Source of the DNA: Planctomycetota bacterium
GTDB taxonomy: Bacteria > Planctomycetota > UBA8108 > JACQVS01
NCBI GenBank assembly: GCA_016209605.1
Contig: JACQVS010000081.1
Coordinates: 1-46,080, forward strand
Length of the DNA: 46,080 bases
Direction: 5' to 3'
The notes under the pieces are model-generated. The model searched no databases. It had not been told where the DNA came from and saw only the letters and a list, made by a program, of their open reading frames with translations. Below, piece by piece: positions 8,295-16,983 of the stretch. Numbering within the stretch: position 1 is the first letter of the stretch; each line of letters begins with the position of its first letter. The translations under genes and the position numbers were made by a program.

Positions 8295-9341
8295 ATGACT
8301 CAACAGCGATCTCTGATTCGGTCTGGTGTTAAATTGACATTGGGGATTCTGGTGTTCGTGTACTCTTCGGCCGTTTCCGCCGGCGGCCCCAGGATTGAAA
8401 TCTCCCCCCGGCAGGTCGATTTCGGCGTGCAGGGGCACAACGAGCGCCCGGAGGAGGTGATCACGGTCAAGAACAGCGGCGACAAGCCGCTGGTAGTCCA
8501 GAAGGTGGATGTGAGCTGCGACTGTCTCCAGGTTCTGCCCCGGACTTTCGGGCCACTCCCCCCCGGCCAGTTCGCCACCTTGCGGATTTCCATGGGCAGC
8601 GGGCGGGCCATGGGCCGCCTGGACAAGAAGGTCACCTTCATCACCAACGATGCCGCCGCGCCGCAGGTCAGCCTCCCGGTCACCATGAGCGTCTTTGAAG
8701 GTTTCGAGATGAATCCTTCCTCGGTGCAGTTCAAGGGCATATACGGCGGCAAGCCCGTCGAGGTGGCCGTCGATCTGAGGCGGCGATACCCTGCCGGGGC
8801 AGCCGTCAAGCTGGAGGTGAAGGACATCGCCGGCCGCTTCGGCAGCTCGGGAAAGGAATTCTTCAAAACCGCGGTCTCGTCCATCCCCAAGGGGCAGCGG
8901 CTCACCATCACCCTCGACCCGCGCCATCCCGAGGGGCGCATCAACGCCGAGCTCACGGCCGTCTTGAACGGCAAGAAGCTGGTGATCCCCCTTGCCGGAG
9001 AAATGTTCGCCTGGATCTTCGTCGATCCGACCTTCATCAGCTTCAACAAGGTGAGCCCCGCCGATCCCAACACCCTGGTGCAGGAGATCCGCTTGAACTC
9101 CACCGATGGGACGGCTTTCTCCATCGTCAAGGTGGAGCAGCAGGGGAACAGGGGGGACGTCTCGTTCAAGTTCGCCACCAGCTCGAACCCCGACCAGAAG
9201 GTGCACGCCGTGCAGGCGCTGATTCCGCCCGAGGTCGAGGTCAAGCCCAACGAGTCTTTTTTCGGGAAGATCCTCATCACCACGGACCACCCGAAAAAGC
9301 GGCAGATCACCATCTCCTACGGCGGTTTTTTCGCCCGGTGA
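8295..9341 (+). CDS. DUF1573-domain secreted protein
   Basis: This 348-aa protein has an N-terminal signal peptide (cleavage likely after AVSA, near residue 29). A DUF1573 Ig-like domain follows ([12 protein letters not shown], then [20 protein letters not shown] with C75 and C77). The remaining about 230 residues are beta-rich and look like two or three further Ig-like modules. DUF1573 proteins are common exported proteins of Planctomycetota and Bacteroidota; no activity is known. AGAAGG at 8282-8287 is a good ribosome binding site for the ATG at 8295. It is followed 34 bp later by lpxD on the same strand. Confidence 0.83.
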   Translation: MTQQRSLIRSGVKLTLGILVFVYSSAVSAGGPRIEISPRQVDFGVQGHNERPEEVITVKNSGDKPLVVQKVDVSCDCLQVLPRTFGPLPPGQFATLRISMGSGRAMGRLDKKVTFITNDAAAPQVSLPVTMSVFEGFEMNPSSVQFKGIYGGKPVEVAVDLRRRYPAGAAVKLEVKDIAGRFGSSGKEFFKTAVSSIPKGQRLTITLDPRHPEGRINAELTAVLNGKKLVIPLAGEMFAWIFVDPTFISFNKVSPADPNTLVQEIRLNSTDGTAFSIVKVEQQGNRGDVSFKFATSSNPDQKVHAVQALIPPEVEVKPNESFFGKILITTDHPKKRQITISYGGFFAR

Positions 9342-9375
9342 AAAAGCTCTGGCCTGCCGGGCGAAATCGATTACC

Positions 9376-10482
9376 ATGGGCGCCATGAGCGCACCCGCAT
9401 CCCAGTTCACGCTCGGTGAAATTGCCGAAAGGCTCAAAGGGGAGCTTCTCGGGCCGGCGGACCGCCTGGTGAAGAGCGTGCGGCCGATCACCGCTGCCGG
9501 GTCGGAGGACATCACCTTTCTGGACCAACCCAAATACCTGCCGCTCGCTTCACAGTCCAAGGCCGGGGCCATCATCGTTTCCCGGGCTACAAGGCCGCTG
9601 GAGGGCCCAGCTCTTGAAAGGCATGCGCTGGAAGGTCCGGCGCTGATCTTCGTCGACCAGCCTTATGTCGCCTTCGCGCAGCTCCTCGAGCTCTTCTTCC
9701 CGCGCCGGCGGGCTGGCTTCGGCGTTTCACCCCAGGCCACGGTCGGAGAAGGGTCGGCGGTCGGAGCCGGCAGCAACATCTACCCGGGCGCATACCTCGG
9801 CAACCGGGTCCGCATCGGCGACGAGACCGACATCTTTCCGGGAACTTGCGTGGGCGATGACGTCGCCATCGGCTCCCACTGCGTGCTTTATCCCAACGTC
9901 ACCATTTACCAGGGATGCCGGCTGGGCGACCGCGTCATCATCCACGCGGGAGCGGTGATCGGCGCCGATGGCTTCGGCTACGTCCAGAAGCAGAACCCGG
10001 ACAATCCCGGCGAGCCGGTCGTCCACTACAAGATCCCGCAAGTCGGCATCGTGGTGATCGAGGATGACGTGGAGGTCGGCGCCAACGCCACCGTCGACCG
10101 CGCCGCGCTCGAGGTCACCCGCATCGGCCGCGGCACCAAGATCGACAACCTGGTGATGGTGGCGCACAACTGCCAGATCGGCTGCCACGGCCTGCTGGTG
10201 AGCCAGGCGGGGATCTCCGGTTCAACCACCATCGGCAACTACGTCACCATCGCCGGGCAAGCCGGCCTGGTGGGGCACATCCGCATCGGCGACCGGGTGA
10301 CCATAGGCGCGCAGGCGGGGGTGACGAAGAGCGTCCCCGACGGGCAGACGGTGCTCGGCTCGCCCGCCTTCGATGCCGGCCGCGCCCGCCGAGCCCTGGC
10401 CCTTTTCGAGCACTTGCCGGAGTATCGACGCAAGCTGGAGGAGCTCGACAGGCGGCTGCAGAAATTGGAGAGAGAGAATTAG
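9376..10482 (+). CDS. lpxD: UDP-3-O-acylglucosamine N-acyltransferase LpxD
   Basis: This 368-aa enzyme adds the N-linked hydroxyacyl chain to UDP-3-O-acyl-glucosamine, the third step of lipid A synthesis. The N-terminal domain ([16 protein letters not shown] through [13 protein letters not shown]) is the LpxD uridine-binding fold. It is followed by about ten left-handed beta-helix hexapeptide repeats, with the catalytic His in [11 protein letters not shown]. The C-terminus ends in the usual helix and coiled segment. It shows that the organism makes lipid A. ATG 9376 and ATG 9385 are both possible starts; neither has a strong Shine-Dalgarno. Other lpx genes are not in the window. Confidence 0.96.
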   Translation: MGAMSAPASQFTLGEIAERLKGELLGPADRLVKSVRPITAAGSEDITFLDQPKYLPLASQSKAGAIIVSRATRPLEGPALERHALEGPALIFVDQPYVAFAQLLELFFPRRRAGFGVSPQATVGEGSAVGAGSNIYPGAYLGNRVRIGDETDIFPGTCVGDDVAIGSHCVLYPNVTIYQGCRLGDRVIIHAGAVIGADGFGYVQKQNPDNPGEPVVHYKIPQVGIVVIEDDVEVGANATVDRAALEVTRIGRGTKIDNLVMVAHNCQIGCHGLLVSQAGISGSTTIGNYVTIAGQAGLVGHIRIGDRVTIGAQAGVTKSVPDGQTVLGSPAFDAGRARRALALFEHLPEYRRKLEELDRRLQKLEREN

Positions 10483-10490
10483 ACGATAGA

Positions 10491-11597
10491 CTATTTACCC
10501 GCCAACCTCTCAATCTCCAGGTCGAGCTCGTTGGCCAGGTGCCGCCAGTCGTACCGGGCCACTTGCCGGCGCAGCTCCTCGCGGTATTCCACCGGCGGCC
10601 GGGCCAGGAAAGCTTTCAGGAACTCCACCAGCTTGAGGTCATCGGCGTAGAGAAAGAGCGGCTGCAGGTGGGGCGGGATGATCTCCGGGTAGCTCAAGCG
10701 CTTGGGAAGGACCGGCAGGCAGCCCAGGTAAATGGCCTCGGAGACGGAGACTCCGAAGAACTCGTGCACCGCCGTCGATATGATGATATCGCACTGGCTG
10801 GCGCGCTCGAGGTAGTTTTGCCGGTCTGGAAGGAAGCCGAAGTGATCGATGCGGTCGGCGAGCCGCTCGCGGGCCTTGTGGAAAACCGGCGGCTGGTTCT
10901 TGAACGGCTGGCCGCAGACCACCAGGCGGAAAGGAATCCCCTCTTCCTTCAAGCGCCCCAGGGCTTCAAAGAAAGTTTCCGGCCCCTTGTCGTACTCCCA
11001 GCGGTGGTTCCACAAGATCGCCGGCGGGCCGCCGGCGGGGCGGCCGGCCCGCTGGCGCGCCTGGTCCAGCTCCGCGCCGTCCAGGCCCACCGGAAAGAGG
11101 CGCGATTTTTCGAGGATCTTCTCCACCAGGCGCTCCGGCACGTAATCGGGCATGCGGCGGAAGACCGCCTGCACCGCCTGCAGGAACTCCTCGCGGTGGT
11201 ACTGCGAGTTGAACAGCAGCCGGTCGGCCGCGAAGGCCGTCGAGACGTTGATCCAGCCGTAGTGGAAGTCGACCGGCGCGAAATGACTCAGGGGGTAGGT
11301 GATTTGATTCTCGTGGAAGTAGACCAGGGTCGGGATCTCGCGGAAGCGCCGCGGCGCCAGGGCGAGGAAATCAGGGAGGTTCAGGAAGTCGGAGGCGATG
11401 ACCGCGTCAAATCGCGCCCCCGCGGGCAGGCCGGCGGCCCGCTCGGCGAAGTGATACGCCGAGCCGCGCATGCGCCACTTCCACTTGCGCGGCGGCAGGG
11501 ACCAGATCTCGACCTCGTGCCGGGAGTACTTCTTGTACCCCTCGAAGAAGGTCCGGTGCGACAGGCCGAAGTAGGGCTCGAGGGCGAGGATTTTCAT
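10491..11597 (-). CDS. GT4 glycosyltransferase, tRNA-queuosine mannosyltransferase-like (GTDC1/DUF3524)
   Basis: The 368-aa product closely follows the layout of eukaryotic GTDC1, identified as tRNA-queuosine alpha-mannosyltransferase. It has KILALEPYFGLSH at the N-terminus, then LPPRKWKWRMRGSAYHF, FLNLPDFLAL, YFHENQITYPLSH, DFHYGWINVSTAFAADRLLFNS, and in the C-terminal GT-B domain ILWNHRWEYDKGPETFF and the GT4 E-x7-E motif EFFGVSVSE. It would transfer a sugar from a nucleotide donor, possibly to queuosine at tRNA position 34. The frame is open back to 11696 but that extension enters the tRNA-Ala gene, so the ATG at 11597 is chosen. No queuosine synthesis gene is visible nearby. The family is well supported; the bacterial substrate is an inference. 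Confidence 0.82.
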   Translation of the reverse strand: MKILALEPYFGLSHRTFFEGYKKYSRHEVEIWSLPPRKWKWRMRGSAYHFAERAAGLPAGARFDAVIASDFLNLPDFLALAPRRFREIPTLVYFHENQITYPLSHFAPVDFHYGWINVSTAFAADRLLFNSQYHREEFLQAVQAVFRRMPDYVPERLVEKILEKSRLFPVGLDGAELDQARQRAGRPAGGPPAILWNHRWEYDKGPETFFEALGRLKEEGIPFRLVVCGQPFKNQPPVFHKARERLADRIDHFGFLPDRQNYLERASQCDIIISTAVHEFFGVSVSEAIYLGCLPVLPKRLSYPEIIPPHLQPLFLYADDLKLVEFLKAFLARPPVEYREELRRQVARYDWRHLANELDLEIERLAGK

Positions 11598-11685
11598 CGG
11601 CAGCTTTATATAAAACAATTCCTTGAGGCTTATGAGTGCCAGAAAAAACAAGCCCCACAAAGCGATGTGAGGCTTGAAGTCAATC

Positions 11686-11761
11686 TGGTGGACCAAGGGG
11701 GGATCGAACCCCCAACCTCAGCATTGCGAACGCTGCGCTCTCCCAGTTGAGCTATTGGCCC
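11686..11761 (-). tRNA. tRNA-Ala (anticodon CGC), CCA encoded
   Basis: A complete cloverleaf can be drawn. The acceptor pairs GGGCCAA with TTGGTCC, including the G3-U70 wobble that is the alanine identity element. The D arm is GCTC/GAGC, the anticodon stem CAGCG/TGCTG with loop TTCGCAA (anticodon CGC at 11726-11728), and the T arm GGGGG-TTCGATC-CCCCC. The discriminator is A73 and the 3' CCA is encoded (11686-11688). It reads codon GCG. It lies between the palindromic repeats at 11819-11881 and the queuosine-type glycosyltransferase gene. Confidence 0.98.
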
Positions 11762-11818
11762 GTCATTCCGGCATGAAAGAGGCGCGCGGACTCGTGAAAA
11801 TTGCGTTAAATTCTTCCT

Positions 11819-11853
11819 CCGCAACTTCTCCGCAACCTGCGGAGAAGTTGCGG
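11819..11853. repeat. Perfect 16-bp-stem hairpin
   Basis: CCGCAACTTCTCCGCA at 11819-11834 is the exact inverse of 11838-11853, with a 3-nt loop (ACC). No T-tract follows on either strand. It abuts the 27-bp dispersed repeat at 11855 and sits about 60 bp upstream of tRNA-Ala. It may be one half of a composite palindromic repeat. Confidence 0.85.
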
Positions 11854-11854
11854 A

Positions 11855-11881
11855 TAGCTCGGTTGCGGGCGAAGCCCGCAT
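11855..11881 (+). repeat. 27-bp dispersed repeat, copy A, with GCGAAGC mini-hairpin
   Basis: Identical over 27 bp to 32950-32976, same orientation. The core TGCGGGC-GAA-GCCCGCA (11864-11880) is a 7-bp stem with a GAA loop. The sequence GCGAAGC is a known, very stable DNA mini-hairpin. A REP-like repeat is inferred. Confidence 0.8.
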
Positions 11882-11936
11882 AATGGCCAGGATTATAATT
11901 GCCGGCCGGTGGATTGACAACCCTGAATAGAGTCGA

Positions 11937-14093
11937 TCATCGGCCTTCCCCCTTGCCCTCCGGCAGCCAATCGCTCCAGGAAACCAACTGGAGGGCAGGC
12001 TGGCCGAGGATGCCGGTGAGGTGGAGCGGCCAGCCCTTTTCCCCCACCGCCTCCTGCCAGCTCCGGATCGGAGCATCGGCGGGCAGCTGGCTCAGCCGGC
12101 TGGCCCCTTCTCCCTGGGCCAGGACCGCGATCCCTTTCCGCACCTTCCCCTGCCAGTCGATGGCGCCTTGAAAACGAAGGGCGACCTCCGGGGATTGCAG
12201 TTGGAAATGGCGCGCCTCGAGGCCGCTCAAGCCGAAGCTTCCCGAGAGCTGGCCGCAGTCGAAGGCCAGCTCCTCTCGCACTAGCGTCGCCAGGGGCGAA
12301 TCGGCCGGCAGGGACTTCAAGAACCGTCCGAGCCGCACCGCCGCCTTGCCGAGCTGGCCCGAGAAGCGGCCGGCATCCTGGCCCGCCGCCAAGGGCCCGG
12401 AGAACTGCAGGGCCCCTCTCTCGAGGCGCGCCCTGATGAGGTCCTCCGCCAGGACCAGGTCCAGCTCCTCTCCCGCCACCTCCCCTTCGAGCGGCGCGGC
12501 GCCCCCCAGGGGGATCTTCACCTCGCCGCGGAGACGCCCCTTCTCGCCGGCCGAGACCTCATCGATGCTAAGGCGCGCCGCATCCGGGGCGGTCTTCAGG
12601 GTGACCTGGCCGCGCCCGATTCCCAGCCCTTGAAAATGGATGGATTCCAGGGCGCCGTGAAGAACGGCTTCGCGGCCGCCGCCCTGGCCGCTCCATTGCC
12701 CCGTCACGGCTTCAACCAGGGGGAAGGCCGGCCAGAAAACGCGCTCGAACTGGAGAGCCTCCAGATCCCACTGTGCCGGCGCGCCTTCAGCGGCCGGCCA
12801 GCTCTGGCGGACCTTGAAGCCGATCTTCCCTTCGAGTCCCGAGCTCACCGCCAGCCCGCCGAGCCATGCCGCCGCCGGAAGCTCGAGGTTCTGGCGCAAC
12901 TCCAGCTTGAGGACCTGGAGGGCGATCGAAAACTCCTGGCGGTTCAGGAATCCCCAAAGCTCTACCGGGCTCCCGTAGAGGGTTCCGGAAAGCGCGGCTC
13001 TCTCCTCCGGCCGGCCGAGCAGGACGCGGTCCCCCTCGCAGAAGAGGTCGCCGCTCACCTGGCTGAGGGGCCATGGTTCCCGCCGGATCTGGAGCGTGGA
13101 GGCGGCGAGGTGGACCTTGGCGGCATGGATTGAAGGCGCCTGGTCCTTGCGGCGGTAATAGACCTCCACGTCCATCAGGCCGCGGGGGCGCAGCTCGCGC
13201 TCGAGGAGCTGCAGGCCTTCCGGGAGGAAAGGCAGCCAGCTTTCCAGGTTCTCCAGCCGGCGGACCTCCACTTCCCCGGCGGCCAGGCCTTCGAGCGGCG
13301 AGAAGAGAAACTGGAACTGCCCCTCTTTCCACGGTCCAGGGATCAGCCGCCCATGCCCCCACAAGCCGCTCCCCGGTAACCAGCCGGCCAGGCTCCCCTC
13401 CCGGCCGATCAGGTACCAGGACTGGCTGCTGCGCCGGTCGGTGTGCCAGCGCACCTGGGCTTCAAAGTTTTCCAGCTCGAGGAGGAAAGGCTTCCGGGCG
13501 GCCGCCGGCTCGAGGGCGGCCCGGTTGAGCAGGGCGTGGAAGTTCCAGACCGCGGCTTTTTCATCACCCCTCCCACCGCTCTGGGCGCGCCCGCTCCGCG
13601 CCGGGTCGGTCTTCCAGCCTGCCGGGAACCAGCCTGCCGGGAAGGCGTCCGCGCGGGCCCCTTCCAATTTGAGGCGCGACTTTTCGGCCGTGAGATGCAG
13701 CCAGGGCTGAGCGGTCACGGCGTCGATCCAGCCCCGCAGGTTTTCCGGCGGGGACAGCGGCAGGGGCATTTGCCGGAAAGAGGGCCGGAGCAGCCAGGCG
13801 GGCAGATCGCTCCTGTCCGGCACCCAGGAGGCCACCCGGACGTTTTCAAGCTCCGCGAAGCGCCGCTCTTCCAGGAAGGGGGCTGCCGGGACCTGGAGGC
13901 CTTTCAGAGACCACGCGCTCAAGGAAATCGCCTGGCAGTTCAGCAGCTGGACATCGACAGAAAACACTTGCTGGAGAGCGCTCGTGACGCGGTGCTCGAT
14001 TTGCCGAGGGGTTTGATAGAGATAAATGGAAAGCCCGGACAGGAGGCCGATTGTCAAAGTGCTGAAGAGCGCCGGGCGGAAAATTCGGTACAT
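11937..14093 (-). CDS. AsmA/YhdP-like membrane-anchored protein
   Basis: This 718-aa protein has one N-terminal membrane segment (about residues 8-28) followed by a long beta-rich region without catalytic motifs. The start (IEHRVTSALQQVFSVDVQLLNCQAISLSAWSLKGLQV) and the C-terminal repeats (LSGSFGLSGLEARHFQLQSPEVALRFQGAIDWQGKV) resemble AsmA/TamB/YhdP bridge proteins, which sit in the inner membrane, span the periplasm and help move lipids. Length fits the AsmA class. It is divergent from the ECF sigma gene at 14184. The assignment rests on architecture and pattern, so alternative large periplasmic repeat proteins cannot be excluded. Confidence 0.6.
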   Translation of the reverse strand: MYRIFRPALFSTLTIGLLSGLSIYLYQTPRQIEHRVTSALQQVFSVDVQLLNCQAISLSAWSLKGLQVPAAPFLEERRFAELENVRVASWVPDRSDLPAWLLRPSFRQMPLPLSPPENLRGWIDAVTAQPWLHLTAEKSRLKLEGARADAFPAGWFPAGWKTDPARSGRAQSGGRGDEKAAVWNFHALLNRAALEPAAARKPFLLELENFEAQVRWHTDRRSSQSWYLIGREGSLAGWLPGSGLWGHGRLIPGPWKEGQFQFLFSPLEGLAAGEVEVRRLENLESWLPFLPEGLQLLERELRPRGLMDVEVYYRRKDQAPSIHAAKVHLAASTLQIRREPWPLSQVSGDLFCEGDRVLLGRPEERAALSGTLYGSPVELWGFLNRQEFSIALQVLKLELRQNLELPAAAWLGGLAVSSGLEGKIGFKVRQSWPAAEGAPAQWDLEALQFERVFWPAFPLVEAVTGQWSGQGGGREAVLHGALESIHFQGLGIGRGQVTLKTAPDAARLSIDEVSAGEKGRLRGEVKIPLGGAAPLEGEVAGEELDLVLAEDLIRARLERGALQFSGPLAAGQDAGRFSGQLGKAAVRLGRFLKSLPADSPLATLVREELAFDCGQLSGSFGLSGLEARHFQLQSPEVALRFQGAIDWQGKVRKGIAVLAQGEGASRLSQLPADAPIRSWQEAVGEKGWPLHLTGILGQPALQLVSWSDWLPEGKGEGR

Positions 14094-14103
14094 TAATTTT
14101 ACA

Positions 14104-14109
14104 TATAAT
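14104..14109 (+). promoter_or_regulatory. -10 box upstream of the ECF sigma gene
   Basis: TATAAT in the 90-bp divergent gap gives a leader of about 68 nt before the ATG at 14184. No convincing -35 is present. GAAACC (14153-14158) and GGTTTC (14174-14179) form an inverted repeat just before the start codon that could hide it. Confidence 0.35.
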
Positions 14110-14183
14110 CTAAAATGCCGGGGTTGTGAAACATTTTGTGACCTCCCCCTCCGAAACCTGCAACGGCCTTCGGGGTTTCATCG

Positions 14184-14924
14184 ATGGATAGAACTGACAA
14201 GGACTTGGAATCTGCCAGTAGAAAGTCAGACAGCCCTTTGACCCAATGGCCTTTGACCCAAAGGGAGCCCCCCATTGCCCAGGAGGCCCGATCGGGCGGG
14301 GAGCCAGAAGGCGATGCCGGCTGCCGGTGGATGGTGGCTTTTCAGCGGGGGGACCGGGAGGCTTTCAACCGGATCGTCCTGCACTATCAGGAGGGGGTCC
14401 GGCAGTTCATCGGCCGTTACCTCGGCGATGCCGATCGGGTCGATGACCTGGCGCAGGAGGCGTTTTTACGGGTTTACCGGGCCCGCCGGCGCTATCGGCC
14501 GACGGCGAGGTTCCACACCTGGCTCTTCACCATTGTCACCCGGTTGTGCTTGAACGAAATCCGGAGCCGATCGCGGGAAAAGAAGAATTTCGCCGTCGAA
14601 AGGGCATCGCCCGCGGCGGCAAGCGGCGAGCGGCCCTCGGAAGATCTGCTCCAGTCGGTGGCGGACCGGCGCGGCGAAGATCCGGAAAGCGCCCTGGAGC
14701 GGCGGGAGCTGGAAGAGGTTTTGCGGAACGCGATCGGCCGCTTGCCGGGAAATCAGCGGGCGGCCATCTTGCTCCTGCAGAATGAAGAGACTCCATACCA
14801 TGAGATCGCTGCCGCCTTGGGGGTGTCGGTGATGGCCGTGAAGTCGCTGCTCAACCGCGCTCGCGAGAGCTTGCGGAAATGCCTGGAGGACTATCGTGAC
14901 GGAAAACGACCAGAAAAACGCTGA
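14184..14924 (+). CDS. ECF-type RNA polymerase sigma factor
   Basis: This 246-aa protein has sigma region 2 (AFNRIVLHYQEGVRQFI through VDDLAQEAFLRVYRARRRY and FHTWLFTIVTRLCLNEIRSR). A linker follows, then region 4 (LPGNQRAAILLLQNEETPYHEIAAALGVSVMAVKSLLNRARESL) with the helix-turn-helix. Residues 1-45 are an extra disordered stretch. It directs RNA polymerase to a dedicated promoter set. The next gene overlaps it by 29 bp and encodes a zinc-finger anti-sigma factor, so the pair is almost certainly translated together and acts as a switch. The signal is unknown. Confidence 0.93.
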   Translation: MDRTDKDLESASRKSDSPLTQWPLTQREPPIAQEARSGGEPEGDAGCRWMVAFQRGDREAFNRIVLHYQEGVRQFIGRYLGDADRVDDLAQEAFLRVYRARRRYRPTARFHTWLFTIVTRLCLNEIRSRSREKKNFAVERASPAAASGERPSEDLLQSVADRRGEDPESALERRELEEVLRNAIGRLPGNQRAAILLLQNEETPYHEIAAALGVSVMAVKSLLNRARESLRKCLEDYRDGKRPEKR

Positions 14925-15459
14925 TCCTTGCGCCTGGACCCTCGACCAGCTTGGCGCCCTCCTCGATGGGGAGCTGGGAGCCCAGGACCGGGCTGCCCTG
15001 GAGGAGCATCTGAGCGCCTGCCCCCGCTGCCGGTCGGCCGAAAGCACCTGGCGACAGGATTGGGAGTTGCTTGGCCGGCTGCCCGGGATACCGTCCGCGG
15101 AGCCGAGCCGCTTCCTCGAGGCAGTCCATGCCAGGATCCGCCGCCTGCGGCGCTGGACCCGGATTTATCCGATCGCCGGCGCGGCCGCCGCCCTGGCCGC
15201 GGCGCTCCTCGTTTTCGTGAGCCTGCGCTCGCCGGGGCCTCGCGATCTGGCGCCGGAGGATCAGGAGATCGTTCACAATCTGCCGGTGCTTGAAGATTTT
15301 CAAAAGGCCGTGGGGAGCGACTTGAGCGCGGGGGAGGAAGAGCTGTTCTCGATTTTGAACGAGCTGAATCTGGGCGGATCCTCGGAAGAAGCCAATGACG
15401 GCTTCATGGACTGGCGGGATTATCTCGACCTCCTCCTCGAGGAGAACTCGGAGGGCTGA
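14896..15459 (+). CDS. Zinc-finger (zf-HC2) anti-sigma factor, membrane-bound
   Basis: This 187-aa protein starts at a GTG inside the sigma gene. Residues 12-45 are the anti-sigma zinc finger (LGALLDGELGAQDRAALEEHLSACPRC, HxxxCxxC). Residues about 80-105 form one membrane segment (IYPIAGAAAALAAALLVFV). The C-terminal 80 residues are acidic and probably periplasmic. It should hold the upstream sigma factor at the membrane until a signal releases it. The 29-bp overlap supports a dedicated pair. Confidence 0.88.
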   Translation: MTENDQKNADPCAWTLDQLGALLDGELGAQDRAALEEHLSACPRCRSAESTWRQDWELLGRLPGIPSAEPSRFLEAVHARIRRLRRWTRIYPIAGAAAALAAALLVFVSLRSPGPRDLAPEDQEIVHNLPVLEDFQKAVGSDLSAGEEELFSILNELNLGGSSEEANDGFMDWRDYLDLLLEENSEG

Positions 15460-15467
15460 CGATCGTG

Positions 15468-16349
15468 ATGAAAATGGCTTGCTGGAACATCGCCGCCGTC
15501 ATTTTCCTTGCCGGAATGGCTTTGGCCCTGGCGGCTGACGGTCTCGAGGCCCAGGAGCTTCCTCCTGCCGGCCTGAAGCCGCCGCCGCCCCGATCCGGAG
15601 ACGTCATTGCCCGGCGCAACCGGGAGCGCTGGGAAAACCTGCGCCCCGAGGAGCGGCAGAAGCTGCGCGAGATTTACCAGCGCCTCAAGGAGCTGCGGCC
15701 GGAGATGCGCGAGCGGGTCTTGCGGTCGTTGAAGGAGCTGCGCCCCGAGGAGCGGCGCCAGGCCATCCAGCAGGCCCGGGAAGTGGCCCGCTTGAAGAGG
15801 CTGGAGGAGGAGGCGAAGTCCGGCCGGCGGCCCCCAGCGGCCCGGCCGGCGGAGCGGCGGGAGCCGGGAGGGCGCGGGCGGGCGGGGTCAGGCCAGACGC
15901 CCCTTCGCTTTCCCCCCAGGCCGCCTGTGGACCTTCTCCCGCCCGAGCTGCGGGAGAAGGTGCAACGCCTGCCGCCGAAGGAGCGCCAGCAGGCCGTCGA
16001 AGATTTCTTGAAGGAGAGGGTGGGGAAGATGATCGACCGGCTCCCCCCGGCCGAGCGCGAGCGGATTCGCCATCTCCCCCTGCCGCGGCAGCTCCAGTTC
16101 CTGCGGGCCCAGCGCGACCGGCAGTTCCTGTCCAGGGTGTTCAAGGGCCCCCAGGAGCTGAGGCCGGTCATCGAGGCGCGGACGGAGGATCTGCGGCGGC
16201 TCCTGAGCGAGCCCGCTCCTCAGCGTCCGGACTTCTTTACCGAACCGGCCTGGGAGCGCTGGAAGGAGCTCAAGCCGCCGGAGAAGGTGCGGACGGTGCG
16301 CCACCTCCTGGAGATGAAGCGCCGGCCTCTCCCCCACCCTGGCCGCTGA
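15468..16349 (+). CDS. DUF3106-type secreted Arg/Glu-rich helical protein
   Basis: This 293-aa protein has a signal peptide (cleavage near ADGLEAQ). Repeated charged helical units follow: RERWENLRPEERQKLREIYQ, LKELRPEERRQAIQQAREV, LPPELREKVQRLPPKERQQA, and others built around LRPEER or LPPxER. This is the pattern of DUF3106, which often follows ECF sigma/anti-sigma genes in Acidobacteriota and Planctomycetota. It lies 8 bp after the anti-sigma gene, so it belongs to the same operon and may be a periplasmic sensor or a target. GTG 15465 or ATG 15468 may start it. Confidence 0.75.
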   Translation: MKMACWNIAAVIFLAGMALALAADGLEAQELPPAGLKPPPPRSGDVIARRNRERWENLRPEERQKLREIYQRLKELRPEMRERVLRSLKELRPEERRQAIQQAREVARLKRLEEEAKSGRRPPAARPAERREPGGRGRAGSGQTPLRFPPRPPVDLLPPELREKVQRLPPKERQQAVEDFLKERVGKMIDRLPPAERERIRHLPLPRQLQFLRAQRDRQFLSRVFKGPQELRPVIEARTEDLRRLLSEPAPQRPDFFTEPAWERWKELKPPEKVRTVRHLLEMKRRPLPHPGR

Positions 16350-16416
16350 CGCTCTCTCCCCCACCCCCGGCCGGCTTCGTCTGGACCCGGCGGACCGCGA
16401 GGAGATCCGGGATGCC

Positions 16417-16983
16417 GTGGAGAGGGGCCTCGTGGTCTTCGCCCGCGAGCACAAAATGGAGGACCGGGAGGGGCGCTGCGCCGGCTTCGCGATCCTGGAC
16501 CCCCGGACGGGCAGCGGGGTGTGCCGGGTGACCGGCGGGTTCAACGGAGGAGATCCCGTCAAGTGCCTCAAGGACTTCCAGACCGACTGCAAGGGCACGC
16601 CCTGCTGCAACTCCCCGAGCGGCTGCGGGAGCAGCCTGGACCTCATGGCCCAGCTCTGGGGAAGCGCCTTCAAGGACTCGGTCTTCTCCGAGACCTTGAC
16701 GCAGCTCTTCCTCGACGTCCCGGGCCTATTTCACGAGCCGGTGAAGCTCCTCAACGCCATCAGCAACGTGCTGGGCCGTTACCGCCAGCAGGCCACCCTC
16801 TTCAGCGCCTTCTCCTCCGCGGTGACCGATGCCCTGCCGCTGGTCGGCCTCGTGGTGCTCCTCACGGGCCTCGAGGTCTTCAACCAGGCCCTCTGCCTCT
16901 TCCTGGACCCCGCGGCTCCCCTCTCCCTGCCGCCGGGGGGCGCGGTCCAGGAGGCCGCGAGGAACGCTTTTCCCAGTTGTTGA
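16417..16983 (+). CDS. Uncharacterised Cys-rich protein with C-terminal membrane segment
   Basis: This 188-aa frame is not recognised. It has a Cys cluster (CRVTGGFNGGDPVKC, DCKGTPCCNSPSGC) near residues 35-75 and a hydrophobic segment near 140-160 (ALPLVGLVVLLTGLEVFN). The start is uncertain: GTG 16417 follows GAGGAG at 16399-16404, and the frame is open further upstream with protein-like sequence (GRLRLDPADREEIRDAVERG), overlapping the end of the DUF3106 gene. It may be a remnant or a gene with a non-ATG start. Reality as a gene is moderately supported. Confidence 0.45.
   Translation: MERGLVVFAREHKMEDREGRCAGFAILDPRTGSGVCRVTGGFNGGDPVKCLKDFQTDCKGTPCCNSPSGCGSSLDLMAQLWGSAFKDSVFSETLTQLFLDVPGLFHEPVKLLNAISNVLGRYRQQATLFSAFSSAVTDALPLVGLVVLLTGLEVFNQALCLFLDPAAPLSLPPGGAVQEAARNAFPSC

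Noticed and set aside
11598..11696. Longer start of the queuosine-type glycosyltransferase at 11696
   Set aside because: It would run into the tRNA-Ala gene, and the family N-terminus begins at the ATG at 11597.
11819..11853. Intrinsic terminator for the AsmA-like gene
   Set aside because: The stem is perfect, but no T-tract follows on either strand.
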